The position numbers and the translations under genes are program-made. From contig JALGVQ010000064.1 of assembly GCA_025774615.1 (NCBI GenBank), positions 1 to 18,596 of the forward strand: a stretch of DNA of 18,596 bases. Direction: 5' to 3'. The notes beneath the pieces were generated by a model that made no database searches, was not told the origin of the DNA, and worked only from the letters and a program-made list of their open reading frames with translations. The first letter of the stretch is position 1; every line of letters begins with the position of its first letter. Below, piece by piece: positions 1 to 7,024 of this stretch. Origin of the DNA: a bacterium (GTDB lineage Bacteria; Blakebacterota; Blakebacteria; Blakebacterales; Blakebacteraceae).

Positions 1-1
1 C

Positions 2-1063
2 AATCAGACCCGTCTCGATTATGCGCTCATGTCCGCGGCCTGGCGTTATTCGGGGCAGGGCGATCCATATGCATGGACAGGTGCGTCGGGTCGTATGGCA
101 GGGCCGGGACTGACCGGTGGTGGCGTGTGGGATCCGGGTGATCTCGATATGAACTGGGAGGACACCACAATCGCGGTCAAGCACGCCGCGCTCTTCTTCG
201 GAGCATCTCTGGCCGGTGTGGCCGAGGCCAATCCCCTCTGGATCTACGGCACCAGCTACTCACCTTCACGTGCTGACCGCCAACGCACCATCCCCGTCCA
301 CTATGAGGGGGAGCGGTTGGAACGCACCGCCGAAGCGTGGTATGTGCCTGAATCGATGAACCGCTTCATCTCTCTGGCCTTTGAAGAGGATTTCTGGGCC
401 ATCGCCAATTCCCCGGGGCGCCTCGCCTCCGCTGCCACGGGAAACGGCTACTCCCGTATGGCGATCACTGCTTCCACGCTCGCCGAGTTCATCCGGAGTC
501 TTGGTTACCGGGCGATCCCCGCCGGGAACGGATTCGGTCTGAGCATCCCCATCGCGGTGGATGCCGGCCTCGGTGAGGTGGGCAGGCTCGGTCTCCTGGT
601 CACACCCCGCTACGGTCCGCGGGTTCGGCTGGCGAAGGTGCTGACCGACATGCCGCTCGTGCCTGACACCCCGATCAGCTTCGGTGTTACCGAATTCTGT
701 GAGAAGTGCATGTTGTGCGCCGATCAGTGTCCGAGTGGAGCGATAACCGAAGGAACCCGTACCTGGGAGGGTACTTCCCGGTCCAACAGCGCGGGGACCC
801 TCAAGTGGTATGTGGATGGGGCGAAGTGTAATGACTTCAACGGCTTCAGTTGCTCCAACTGCAAGCGGTGCTGCCCCTTCAACAAGCCGAATAATTCATG
901 GCTCCACCGGCTGACCCGCTCGGTCGTCAAGGGCCGCATCAAGCCGCTCGACAACATGATGGTCACCCTCGATCAGGGGAGCGGCTACGGTCGACAGGTC
1001 GAGGACACCGATTTCTGGAAAATGGATGGCAGCGCGAGCATCACCGCTCGTGAGAAGATGTGA
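2..1063 (+). CDS. rdhA: Reductive dehalogenase catalytic subunit, 5'-truncated by window edge
   Basis: The reading frame is open to the left edge, so the ATG at 29 is probably internal and the true start, with any Tat signal, lies outside the window. The protein carries the C-terminal half of the RdhA fold. It shows a GLGEVGR-type segment typical of the corrinoid-binding domain, then a first 4Fe-4S motif CEKCMLCADQCP (codons from about 698), then a second cluster CNDFNGFSCSNCKRCCP near 830-880. RdhA proteins are corrinoid/Fe-S enzymes that reductively remove halogens, usually on the outer face of the cytoplasmic membrane. The stop is followed by 92 bases without a gene before the second rdhA. 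The family assignment is firm. The substrate is unknown, and many environmental RdhA homologues have no proven dehalogenating activity. Confidence 0.88.
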   Translation, partial: NQTRLDYALMSAAWRYSGQGDPYAWTGASGRMAGPGLTGGGVWDPGDLDMNWEDTTIAVKHAALFFGASLAGVAEANPLWIYGTSYSPSRADRQRTIPVHYEGERLERTAEAWYVPESMNRFISLAFEEDFWAIANSPGRLASAATGNGYSRMAITASTLAEFIRSLGYRAIPAGNGFGLSIPIAVDAGLGEVGRLGLLVTPRYGPRVRLAKVLTDMPLVPDTPISFGVTEFCEKCMLCADQCPSGAITEGTRTWEGTSRSNSAGTLKWYVDGAKCNDFNGFSCSNCKRCCPFNKPNNSWLHRLTRSVVKGRIKPLDNMMVTLDQGSGYGRQVEDTDFWKMDGSASITAREKM

Positions 1064-1155
1064 TCTCTGGATCATCACGTGGGACTCCCGAGAGAGTGGG
1101 TGTCGAATGGTGAACAAGGACAACCGCTCAGGGATCGATTGAAGGGAATATCTCA

Positions 1156-2715
1156 ATGAGTGATTCGAAACCGGCGTTCAATGTGGACCGGAGGAAGTTC
1201 CTCAAGGTGGGCGGCGCGACCGGCGCTGCTGTTGGAGGGCTCGGGATGGGGCTGTTCGGCTACGCGGCCGGAAAGGACCCGAATTCCTACCTCGGCTGGC
1301 AGACCTACGAGGGAGTGAACCAGTTCTTCAACCGGAAAAGATATGAGGTCGATAAGCCGACCTATATCAGTTCGGGTACACCACGCCGGGTCGACCCGAG
1401 GGTCGACCAGATATTCGAGCGCCGGGGCCGGTTCATGATGCAGTATATGAGAGGACGTCAACAGGGATTGAGTGGGCCTGACATGTTCGAGGAACCCCTC
1501 CGCTCGTACTACCGGGAGAATCCCGAGGTGCTCGAACTCGACATCCTGAATGTTGAAGAGATCCAGCCGAAGCAACGGGTCGATTCCCGGATCTACGGGC
1601 AACAGTTCCTGCTGGCCGAAGCGTGGGCCAACGCGATGGGCGCGGTCGGACCGCGTGGGCCACAGGGCCCGCCGGCAGAGAATGACTTCCCTCGTCAGCG
1701 CCGGATGATGGGCAGTCGGATGCCTGGGGGAGATCAGCCACAGGGAGATATGCCGACGCCTCCCACCGTACGGAACGAGAGCGGTCAGGTAGATCTGAAA
1801 GATCCGGTTCAGACCGCGAGACTGATCAAGAAGATCGCTCACGAACTCGGTTCGACCCTTGTCGGCATCACGAAGCTGAATCCCGACTGGGTCTACGGCT
1901 ATCCGATCCGTGGCAGGGGCTTCGAGAATCTCGATGAACCGCTCGAGATCCCCGAGCACTGGGAATACGCGATCGTGGTCGGTACGCCGATGTCGTGGGA
2001 TCCGATGTATGCCAATCCCACCTACGGCACTTCGAGCGATGCCTATTCCCGCAGCAGGATCGTCGCTGCGAGGCTGGAAGCCTTCATCAAGACACTCGGT
2101 TTCCCTGCCCGGACCCATGTGCCGGGGACCAGCTATGATCTGATGGTCCCGCCGATTGCGATCGATGCCGGACTGGGGGAACAGGGGCGCCACTCGGTCA
2201 TGATCACGCCGGAACTGGGGAGCAATATCCGGCCTGCGGTGATCACCACGAATATTCCGATGGCGGTTGATAAACCGATCGATTTCGGCGTGCAGGACTT
2301 CTGCAAGCACTGCAAGGTGTGCGCTGAGAACTGCCCGAGTGGAGCGATCCCGATGGGGGATAAGGTGGAGATCAACGGTTACCTGCGCTACGAACTCAAT
2401 CAGGAGAAATGCCAGAACTTCTGGAATTCGTGCCTCGGAAGCATGGGGTGCCGGATCTGCATAGCGTGTTGTCCCTACACGCGCAAGGCGAACTGGCTGC
2501 ATCGGACTGCCCTCAATGTTACCGCGAACGACCCCACGAATATCTCCGACAAGGTACTGACAAGCCTCCAGAAGAGCTTCTACCCGGGACCCGATCCGCT
2601 GGAGTATTTCATGCCTTCGATGGGGGGCAGTAACGCTTCCTACCGCGAACCTCCGTGGTGGCTCAAAGCCGAGGACTTCATACACTTCACCCCGGGGACG
2701 GGGGTGGGGCCATGA
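1156..2715 (+). CDS. rdhA: Reductive dehalogenase with Tat signal
   Basis: This is a complete 519-residue RdhA. The start at 1156 follows a GAAGGGA ribosome-binding site. Residues 11-17 (DRRKFLK) plus the hydrophobic stretch to about 38 form a twin-arginine signal, so the folded cofactor-loaded enzyme is exported. Residues about 161-203 are an unusual linker rich in Gly, Pro, Met and Gln. The corrinoid domain follows and ends in a GLGEQGR segment. Cluster 1 is Cys383, 386, 389 and 393 followed by PSGAI. Cluster 2 draws on Cys419, 426, 432, 435, 438 and 439 in a looser arrangement than the first. It is a diverged paralogue of the preceding rdhA, not a recent duplicate. The last bases overlap rdhB (ATGA), which implies translational coupling. 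Expected role: terminal reductase receiving electrons through the RdhB/RdhC membrane proteins. The substrate cannot be read from the sequence. Confidence 0.92.
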   Translation: MSDSKPAFNVDRRKFLKVGGATGAAVGGLGMGLFGYAAGKDPNSYLGWQTYEGVNQFFNRKRYEVDKPTYISSGTPRRVDPRVDQIFERRGRFMMQYMRGRQQGLSGPDMFEEPLRSYYRENPEVLELDILNVEEIQPKQRVDSRIYGQQFLLAEAWANAMGAVGPRGPQGPPAENDFPRQRRMMGSRMPGGDQPQGDMPTPPTVRNESGQVDLKDPVQTARLIKKIAHELGSTLVGITKLNPDWVYGYPIRGRGFENLDEPLEIPEHWEYAIVVGTPMSWDPMYANPTYGTSSDAYSRSRIVAARLEAFIKTLGFPARTHVPGTSYDLMVPPIAIDAGLGEQGRHSVMITPELGSNIRPAVITTNIPMAVDKPIDFGVQDFCKHCKVCAENCPSGAIPMGDKVEINGYLRYELNQEKCQNFWNSCLGSMGCRICIACCPYTRKANWLHRTALNVTANDPTNISDKVLTSLQKSFYPGPDPLEYFMPSMGGSNASYREPPWWLKAEDFIHFTPGTGVGP

Positions 2716-3038
2716 GTTTCTTCATGAGCGGTTTCTTCTGGTTCCTCGAGGGCGCACTCTTCTGCATATTCATCCTTGCCGTCAGGGCATGGGCCGAGGA
2801 TCGATCGATCCCCATGCCGTACTGGAAGTGGATCTCTCTGATCGTGTGGGTCTTCTTTGTCGGGTTCACACTCGCGTTCATCGGCACCAGTTTCGGTGAA
2901 GGCGAACCGGCAGCGGCCATCAGGGGAGGGATCCTCTTCGGAGTGATCGCCATTATCTCCGGCGTCGGATTGTGGCGACTGTTGAAGATCGGAAACATCC
3001 CGGGTGAAGAAGAGTTTGCGACAGCGACCGAAGAGTAA
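2712..3038 (+). CDS. rdhB: Reductive dehalogenase membrane anchor RdhB
   Basis: This 108-residue protein has three predicted membrane helices, roughly residues 5-24, 38-58 and 71-90. That is the usual size and topology of RdhB/PceB anchors. I chose the ATG at 2712 because it overlaps the rdhA stop as ATGA. An in-frame codon further upstream at 2655 would add a stretch buried inside rdhA and is not credible. RdhB proteins are thought to tether the exported RdhA to the membrane. The assignment rests on size, helix pattern and position directly after rdhA, because this family is poorly conserved. The 3' end overlaps the start of rdhC by about 35 bases. Confidence 0.8.
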   Translation: MSFFMSGFFWFLEGALFCIFILAVRAWAEDRSIPMPYWKWISLIVWVFFVGFTLAFIGTSFGEGEPAAAIRGGILFGVIAIISGVGLWRLLKIGNIPGEEEFATATEE

Positions 3039-4176
3039 CCTTCTCCTCTACCTGTTTGTCATAACCGCTCTCGTCCTGTCTGCCTGGTACGGCAGGACGA
3101 GAAGTGGTCCCGATATCTGGCCTCATCTCCAGAAGATCTTTCCGGAAGCCGCCTCCTTCAGCGTGTCGGATGGTGTGTTTGTCGTGCAGGATGAGAGGGG
3201 AGGTCTGCTCGGATGGGCCGCGAACGGGAGCGCAAATGGTTACGCCGGGCCGCTTCAACTCCTGGTAGGGATCGACTCCACCGGGACCGTTTCCGGAACG
3301 AGTGTCATCGAGCACCGGGAGACTCCGGTGTTCTGGCGGATGGTCAGATTTCCCGTATTCTTCTCCGAGATCGCCGGTAGTTCCTTTGAAGAGATCAACT
3401 ACCGTTATGAGGAGGTGGTAGGGGTCACGGGAGCTACGCGCTCATCGGACGCCATTGTAGCGAGTGTCCGGAAGGCGGTGGCGAGAGTGGCCGGCGAGCA
3501 GTTCGATGTGACGATCCCGCTCCCTCTTCCTCCCTGGGAATTCGGATTCTTCGAGATCGCGATCATGGTGCTCCTGGCCGGGGCTGTCGCGTCACTCTAT
3601 CTGCGACGGCCGGTGCAGAAGGCCTGGCGCTGGGCCTCGCAGGCGTTTGCTCTCATCGTGGTGGGATTCTGGGAGAATTCACCGATCACCCTGACCAAAC
3701 TCACCGGATTCCTGGCCGGCTACTTTCCGGAGATACGCGCCAATCTGGCGATCTACCTGCTGGTGGTCGGATTCGTACTGACCGTACTCCTGTTCGGCCG
3801 GAGCCTCTATTGTTCCCACCTCTGTCCGTTCGGGGCGATCCAGCGGTTCATCAACCTCATCGGCGGAAAACGGATCAGGCTCCCGGTATGGTCACTGAAC
3901 CTGATGCCGAGAATGCGCGATCTCATCGTCTTCTGTGCGGTCGTGACAGCGCTCGCCATCGCTCAGCCGGGTCTGGCGCACTATGAGCCTTTCGCGGCGC
4001 TCTTCGCACTCAAGGGAGGCATGCTCCAGTGGTTCCTCCTCCTGATCGTGCTCCTCCTCTCACTGGTCCTCGATCGACCATGGTGCCACTACATGTGCCC
4101 GATGAGGACGGGGGAGCGGGTCCTGCAGGATATCAGGGGCACGATCACCGGACCGAAAGGGGAACAGCATGCGTAG
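3004..4176 (+). CDS. rdhC: NosR/RdhC-like FMN-binding membrane protein
   Basis: This 390-residue protein begins with a membrane helix (about 13-29). A periplasmic FMN-binding domain follows and contains VTGATRSS, where Thr145 is the expected site of covalent flavin attachment by an ApbE-type transferase. Several helices lie between about 180 and 360. Two CxxxCP motifs, CSHLCP (Cys270, 274) and CHYMCP (Cys361, 365), match those of PceC/RdhC and NosR. Unlike NosR, it has no C-terminal ferredoxin domain, so its length and layout fit RdhC. Likely role: moving electrons from the quinone pool across the membrane to exported RdhA, or acting in its maturation. The annotated start is GTG at 3004, inside rdhB. 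A TTG at 3016, preceded by a purine-rich AAGAAGAG, is an alternative. Confidence 0.85.
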   Translation: MKKSLRQRPKSNLLLYLFVITALVLSAWYGRTRSGPDIWPHLQKIFPEAASFSVSDGVFVVQDERGGLLGWAANGSANGYAGPLQLLVGIDSTGTVSGTSVIEHRETPVFWRMVRFPVFFSEIAGSSFEEINYRYEEVVGVTGATRSSDAIVASVRKAVARVAGEQFDVTIPLPLPPWEFGFFEIAIMVLLAGAVASLYLRRPVQKAWRWASQAFALIVVGFWENSPITLTKLTGFLAGYFPEIRANLAIYLLVVGFVLTVLLFGRSLYCSHLCPFGAIQRFINLIGGKRIRLPVWSLNLMPRMRDLIVFCAVVTALAIAQPGLAHYEPFAALFALKGGMLQWFLLLIVLLLSLVLDRPWCHYMCPMRTGERVLQDIRGTITGPKGEQHA

Positions 4177-4324
4177 CGGGAGTGGTCTGGAGAGTGGAGA
4201 CGGAATGGAACAGGGTGGCCGGAGGAAGGTGACTCTCCGCGACATGGTGGTCGCGTTCTTCATCCTGCTCACCACTGGTCTGATTGTCGGTATACTGCTG
4301 CAGGGGTTTCTGACAGGACATTAG
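4169..4324 (+). CDS. Small single-helix membrane protein of the rdh operon
   Basis: A 51-codon frame starts with the ATG at 4169, overlapping the end of rdhC by 8 bases, and stops with TAG at 4322-4324. The purine-rich GAAAGGGGAA just upstream, inside rdhC, can serve as ribosome-binding site. The N-terminal half is polar and Gly/Arg-rich. Residues about 26-48 form one strongly hydrophobic helix (MVVAFFILLTTGLIVGILLQ). It has no Cys and no recognisable domain. The overlap with rdhC, the clean helix and the immediate AT-rich spacer beyond its stop argue that it is the real last gene of the operon. A role as a small subunit or assembly factor of the RdhB/RdhC membrane complex is inference only. 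Confidence 0.6.
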   Translation: MRSGSGLESGDGMEQGGRRKVTLRDMVVAFFILLTTGLIVGILLQGFLTGH

Positions 4325-4378
4325 TACAATCGTAAATAAATAATAGGTAACAAAATAACCAGATAATATAAAGTAATA

Positions 4379-5041
4379 CTATAGCGTTGCTGTTTGTCGG
4401 GTCTGATCGGCGACCCAGTCGACCCATGCCCCGATACCTTCACCTGTCTGACAGGAGAGGGGGAATGTCACGACTCCCCTGTTCAGTGCTTCCACACCTT
4501 CTCTGAAACGATCCATATCGAATATCACGTAGGGTAGAAGGTCGATCTTGTTGATCACCAGCACATCCACCCCACGGTACATGGCAGGGTACTTGAACGG
4601 CTTGTCATCTCCTTCAGGTACCGAAGCGATGAGGACCCGCAGATGAGTCCCCAGGTCCCAGCTGGCCGGACAGACCAGGTTCCCTACATTTTCGACGATG
4701 ATGATGTCAAGCGACGGGAGGTCGAGCTGGTCGAGTCCCTGACTGACCATAGGAGCGTCGAGGTGGCAGGAAGCGGCATTGATCTGAACGCTCGTTGCTC
4801 CGGCTGCTTCGGTTCTGTCGGCGTCGAGAGAGGTGGCGATATCACCCTCGATGACACCCAGACGGAAACGGTCGGCCAGCAGGGGGATGCTCTTCTCGAT
4901 CAGTGATGTCTTCCCTGCGCCGGGTGAGGCCATCAGGTTGAGCGAGAAAATGTCGTGTTCATCGAATCGCGTCCGGTTCATGGCTGCGATCTGATCGTTC
5001 GCCTTGGTGATCTTCTCGACAACAGGAATGGTTTTCCCCAT
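4379..5041 (-). CDS. hypB: Hydrogenase nickel-incorporation GTPase HypB
   Basis: This 220-residue SIMIBI GTPase supplies energy for inserting nickel into [NiFe] hydrogenase large subunits. The P-loop is GAGKTS at 41-46. The metal-site motif CHLDA gives Cys92 and His93, and ENVGNLVCP gives Cys124. NKIDL at 164-168 provides guanine specificity. All G-domain metal ligands of the family are present. The N-terminal CxxCGC motif of E. coli HypB and the His-rich stretch of other HypB proteins are both absent. The start at 5041 is supported by GGAAGGAT seven bases upstream, which lies inside the end of hypA. Only 6 bases separate the two genes. The remaining hyp genes and any [NiFe] hydrogenase must lie elsewhere. 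Confidence 0.95.
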   Translation of the reverse strand: MGKTIPVVEKITKANDQIAAMNRTRFDEHDIFSLNLMASPGAGKTSLIEKSIPLLADRFRLGVIEGDIATSLDADRTEAAGATSVQINAASCHLDAPMVSQGLDQLDLPSLDIIIVENVGNLVCPASWDLGTHLRVLIASVPEGDDKPFKYPAMYRGVDVLVINKIDLLPYVIFDMDRFREGVEALNRGVVTFPLSCQTGEGIGAWVDWVADQTRQTATL

Positions 5042-5047
5042 GGTTCG

Positions 5048-5416
5048 CTATCCTTCCGACATGGTCGAGTCGTCCTGTTCAAGATCGATCGACACCAGAT
5101 GGAACTGTTCGCCGTCAACCACCTGCACCTCTGTCGAGGAACAGGCTGTGCAGGCATAATCATCACCTTCAGGATTGAAGACCGCGCCGCATCCCAGGCA
5201 TTCCATCTCCAGCTCGATATGCTTGAAGTGGAGCAGGGCGCCTTCAGCCGGAGTGCCTTCGGTCACGATATCCCAGTAGAACTGCACAAACCGGTTAATA
5301 ACCCCTGACAATCGACCCACCTCGAGATGGAGGTCGGTGATCCGGCCTCCGCCGGCTGCTTCAGCATGGCGGATCGCAAGGTCGAGCAGGCTCCTGGTGA
5401 TGGGGAGTTCATGCAT
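5048..5416 (-). CDS. hypA: Hydrogenase nickel metallochaperone HypA
   Basis: This 122-residue HypA binds nickel through its N-terminal MHE and a structural zinc through two CxxC pairs, here Cys73/76 (CLGC) and Cys89/92 (CTAC). I chose the ATG at 5416 and not the in-frame ATG at 5422, because the family needs Met-His-Glu at the extreme N-terminus. The longer version would add Met-Pro and bury His2. No Shine-Dalgarno sequence precedes either codon, and a TATAAT lies immediately upstream, so the transcript may be leaderless. HypA works with HypB, encoded 6 bases downstream, to deliver nickel to hydrogenase precursors in the cytoplasm. The C-terminus has an acidic tail rich in Asp and Glu. Confidence 0.93.
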   Translation of the reverse strand: MHELPITRSLLDLAIRHAEAAGGGRITDLHLEVGRLSGVINRFVQFYWDIVTEGTPAEGALLHFKHIELEMECLGCGAVFNPEGDDYACTACSSTEVQVVDGEQFHLVSIDLEQDDSTMSEG

Positions 5417-5423
5417 GGGCATA

Positions 5424-5429
5424 ATTATA
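5424..5429 (-). promoter_or_regulatory. Candidate -10 element of hypAB
   Basis: On the minus strand the hexamer reads TATAAT, a perfect sigma-70 -10 consensus. It ends 7 bases before the ATG at 5416, which would place transcription start at or next to that start codon. No convincing -35 hexamer is seen at the usual distance. An exact TATAAT is rare by chance in this GC-rich context, but one hexamer is weak evidence. Confidence 0.35.
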
Positions 5430-5506
5430 GAGACGGATGTCTTCGGGGGGCAGTAGTCTCTTTTCCGTCAGCTCCGAGCCAATACTGTCTGAACCGGGAG
5501 GCACCC

Positions 5507-6973
5507 ATGACCTCGTTCCATCCACCGCGTCCACTTCTGTATTCTCTCATCTCGCTGTTTCTGCTGACCGCATTCACATCTGGAACAGATGCCCAGAACA
5601 TCGACCGGCTCAGACAGAACGCCTGGTCTTCGGTCGAGCAGCACAGCCAGGAACTGATCGATCTGAGTGATGAGATCTGGGAGTATGCCGAGCTGGCGCT
5701 TCGGGAGACGCAATCGGCGGCTGCGCTTGCCGACTATCTGGAGGGCCAGGGATTCACCGTCGAGCGGGGTGTCGCGGACATGCCGACGGCGTTCGTTGCG
5801 ACGTGGGGATCGGGCAGCCCGGTCATTGGTATCCTCGGTGAATACGACGCACTGCCGGGGATAAGCAACACGCGTGAACCGAGGCAGCTCCCGATCACTG
5901 AAGGTGATCCGGGCCATGGGTGCGGGCATAATCTCTTCGGGGTCGCCAGCGTGGGCGCGGCGGTAGCGGCAAAGGAAGTGATGCAGCGACGCCGCCTCAG
6001 CGGCACTATCAGGTTCTTCGGCTGTCCGGCCGAGGAGACCGTGGTGGGCAAGACCTACATGGCCAGGGAGGGTGTCTTCGACGGCCTTGATGTCTGTCTC
6101 GACTGGCATCCCGGTTCAACGACCGGGGTCGGGTTCGCCAGCAGTCGGGCGCTGAACAACTTCACCGTCGAGTTCTTCGGCAAGACCGCCCACGGTGCGG
6201 GGGATCCCTGGAACGGCCGTAGCGCACTCGATGCGGTCGAACTGATGAACCATGCTGTGAATATGCTGCGGGAGCATGTCCGGCCCTCGACCCGGATCCA
6301 CTATGTGATAGATAACGGAGGAGGCGCTCCCAACGTGGTACCCGGATACGCGAGCGTATGGTATTACGTCCGCGATCTCGAACGGTCAGGAGTGGAATCC
6401 ACCTACGCGTGGGTCCTGAAATGCGCCGAGGCCGCTGCGCTCGCCACCGAGACCACCCACAAGGTCACCCTCACGACCGGAGTACATTCCTACCTGCTGA
6501 ACCGCCCGCTCACCGACCTGCTCGACGCCAATCTGCACGCAGTCGGAGCGCCGGAGTGGACCGATGAAGAGCAGGAGTTCGCCCGCATCATCCAGCGGGA
6601 ACTGGGCCGGCCCGAGAAGGGAATGGCTGACGGGATAACCGAGATGCCCGCCGAGGAACAGCCGGCCGGTGGGGGCTCGACCGATGTCGCCGAGGTGAGC
6701 CGGATCACACCGACCGCCAAGATCAGCGTGGCCTGCTGGCCGATCGGTTCGCCCGGCCATGCCTGGCCGGTCGTGGTGTGTTCGGGGACGGAGATAGGAC
6801 AGAAGGGGATGCTCACGGCGGCCCGGGTCCTGGGCGCATCGATGGTGGAACTGCTGGTCTCACCCGATGTGATCACTGCCGCGCAGGAAGAGTTCAAAGG
6901 GAAGATGGGTGACACCATCTACGTGAGTCCCATCCCGCCGGGACAGAAGCCGCCGATACCTCCGGCGCCCTGA
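5507..6973 (+). CDS. Exported M20 metallohydrolase, AbgB-like
   Basis: This 488-residue member of the M20 peptidase/amidohydrolase family is closest in layout to AbgB, the aminobenzoyl-glutamate hydrolase subunit. The start at 5507 has GGGAGG five bases upstream. Residues about 8-30 form a Sec signal peptide with a likely cut after a Thr-Asp-Ala-Gln region, so the enzyme is exported, whereas E. coli AbgB is cytoplasmic. Metal-site motifs include GEYDALPG (111-118), GHGCGHN (136-142), GCPAEE (172-177) and DWHPG (199-203). The lid domain begins near GKTAHGAGDPWNGRSA. The C-terminus ends in a short Pro-rich tail. It probably cleaves an amide or peptide bond in a small substrate outside the cytoplasm. 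A solute-binding protein follows 51 bases downstream, which suggests uptake of the product. Confidence 0.85.
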   Translation: MTSFHPPRPLLYSLISLFLLTAFTSGTDAQNIDRLRQNAWSSVEQHSQELIDLSDEIWEYAELALRETQSAAALADYLEGQGFTVERGVADMPTAFVATWGSGSPVIGILGEYDALPGISNTREPRQLPITEGDPGHGCGHNLFGVASVGAAVAAKEVMQRRRLSGTIRFFGCPAEETVVGKTYMAREGVFDGLDVCLDWHPGSTTGVGFASSRALNNFTVEFFGKTAHGAGDPWNGRSALDAVELMNHAVNMLREHVRPSTRIHYVIDNGGGAPNVVPGYASVWYYVRDLERSGVESTYAWVLKCAEAAALATETTHKVTLTTGVHSYLLNRPLTDLLDANLHAVGAPEWTDEEQEFARIIQRELGRPEKGMADGITEMPAEEQPAGGGSTDVAEVSRITPTAKISVACWPIGSPGHAWPVVVCSGTEIGQKGMLTAARVLGASMVELLVSPDVITAAQEEFKGKMGDTIYVSPIPPGQKPPIPPAP

Positions 6974-7024
6974 AACGGGCAGCGTACCGGAGGACAGTGC
7001 CGCACCTGTTTGAAAGGAATCGTC

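Noticed and set aside
1153-2685. Long open frame of 510 codons on the minus strand, antisense to the second rdhA
   Set aside because: It covers almost exactly the rdhA gene, has the Arg/His/Pro-rich composition of a GC-rich shadow frame, and shows no domain. The plus-strand RdhA motifs are unambiguous.
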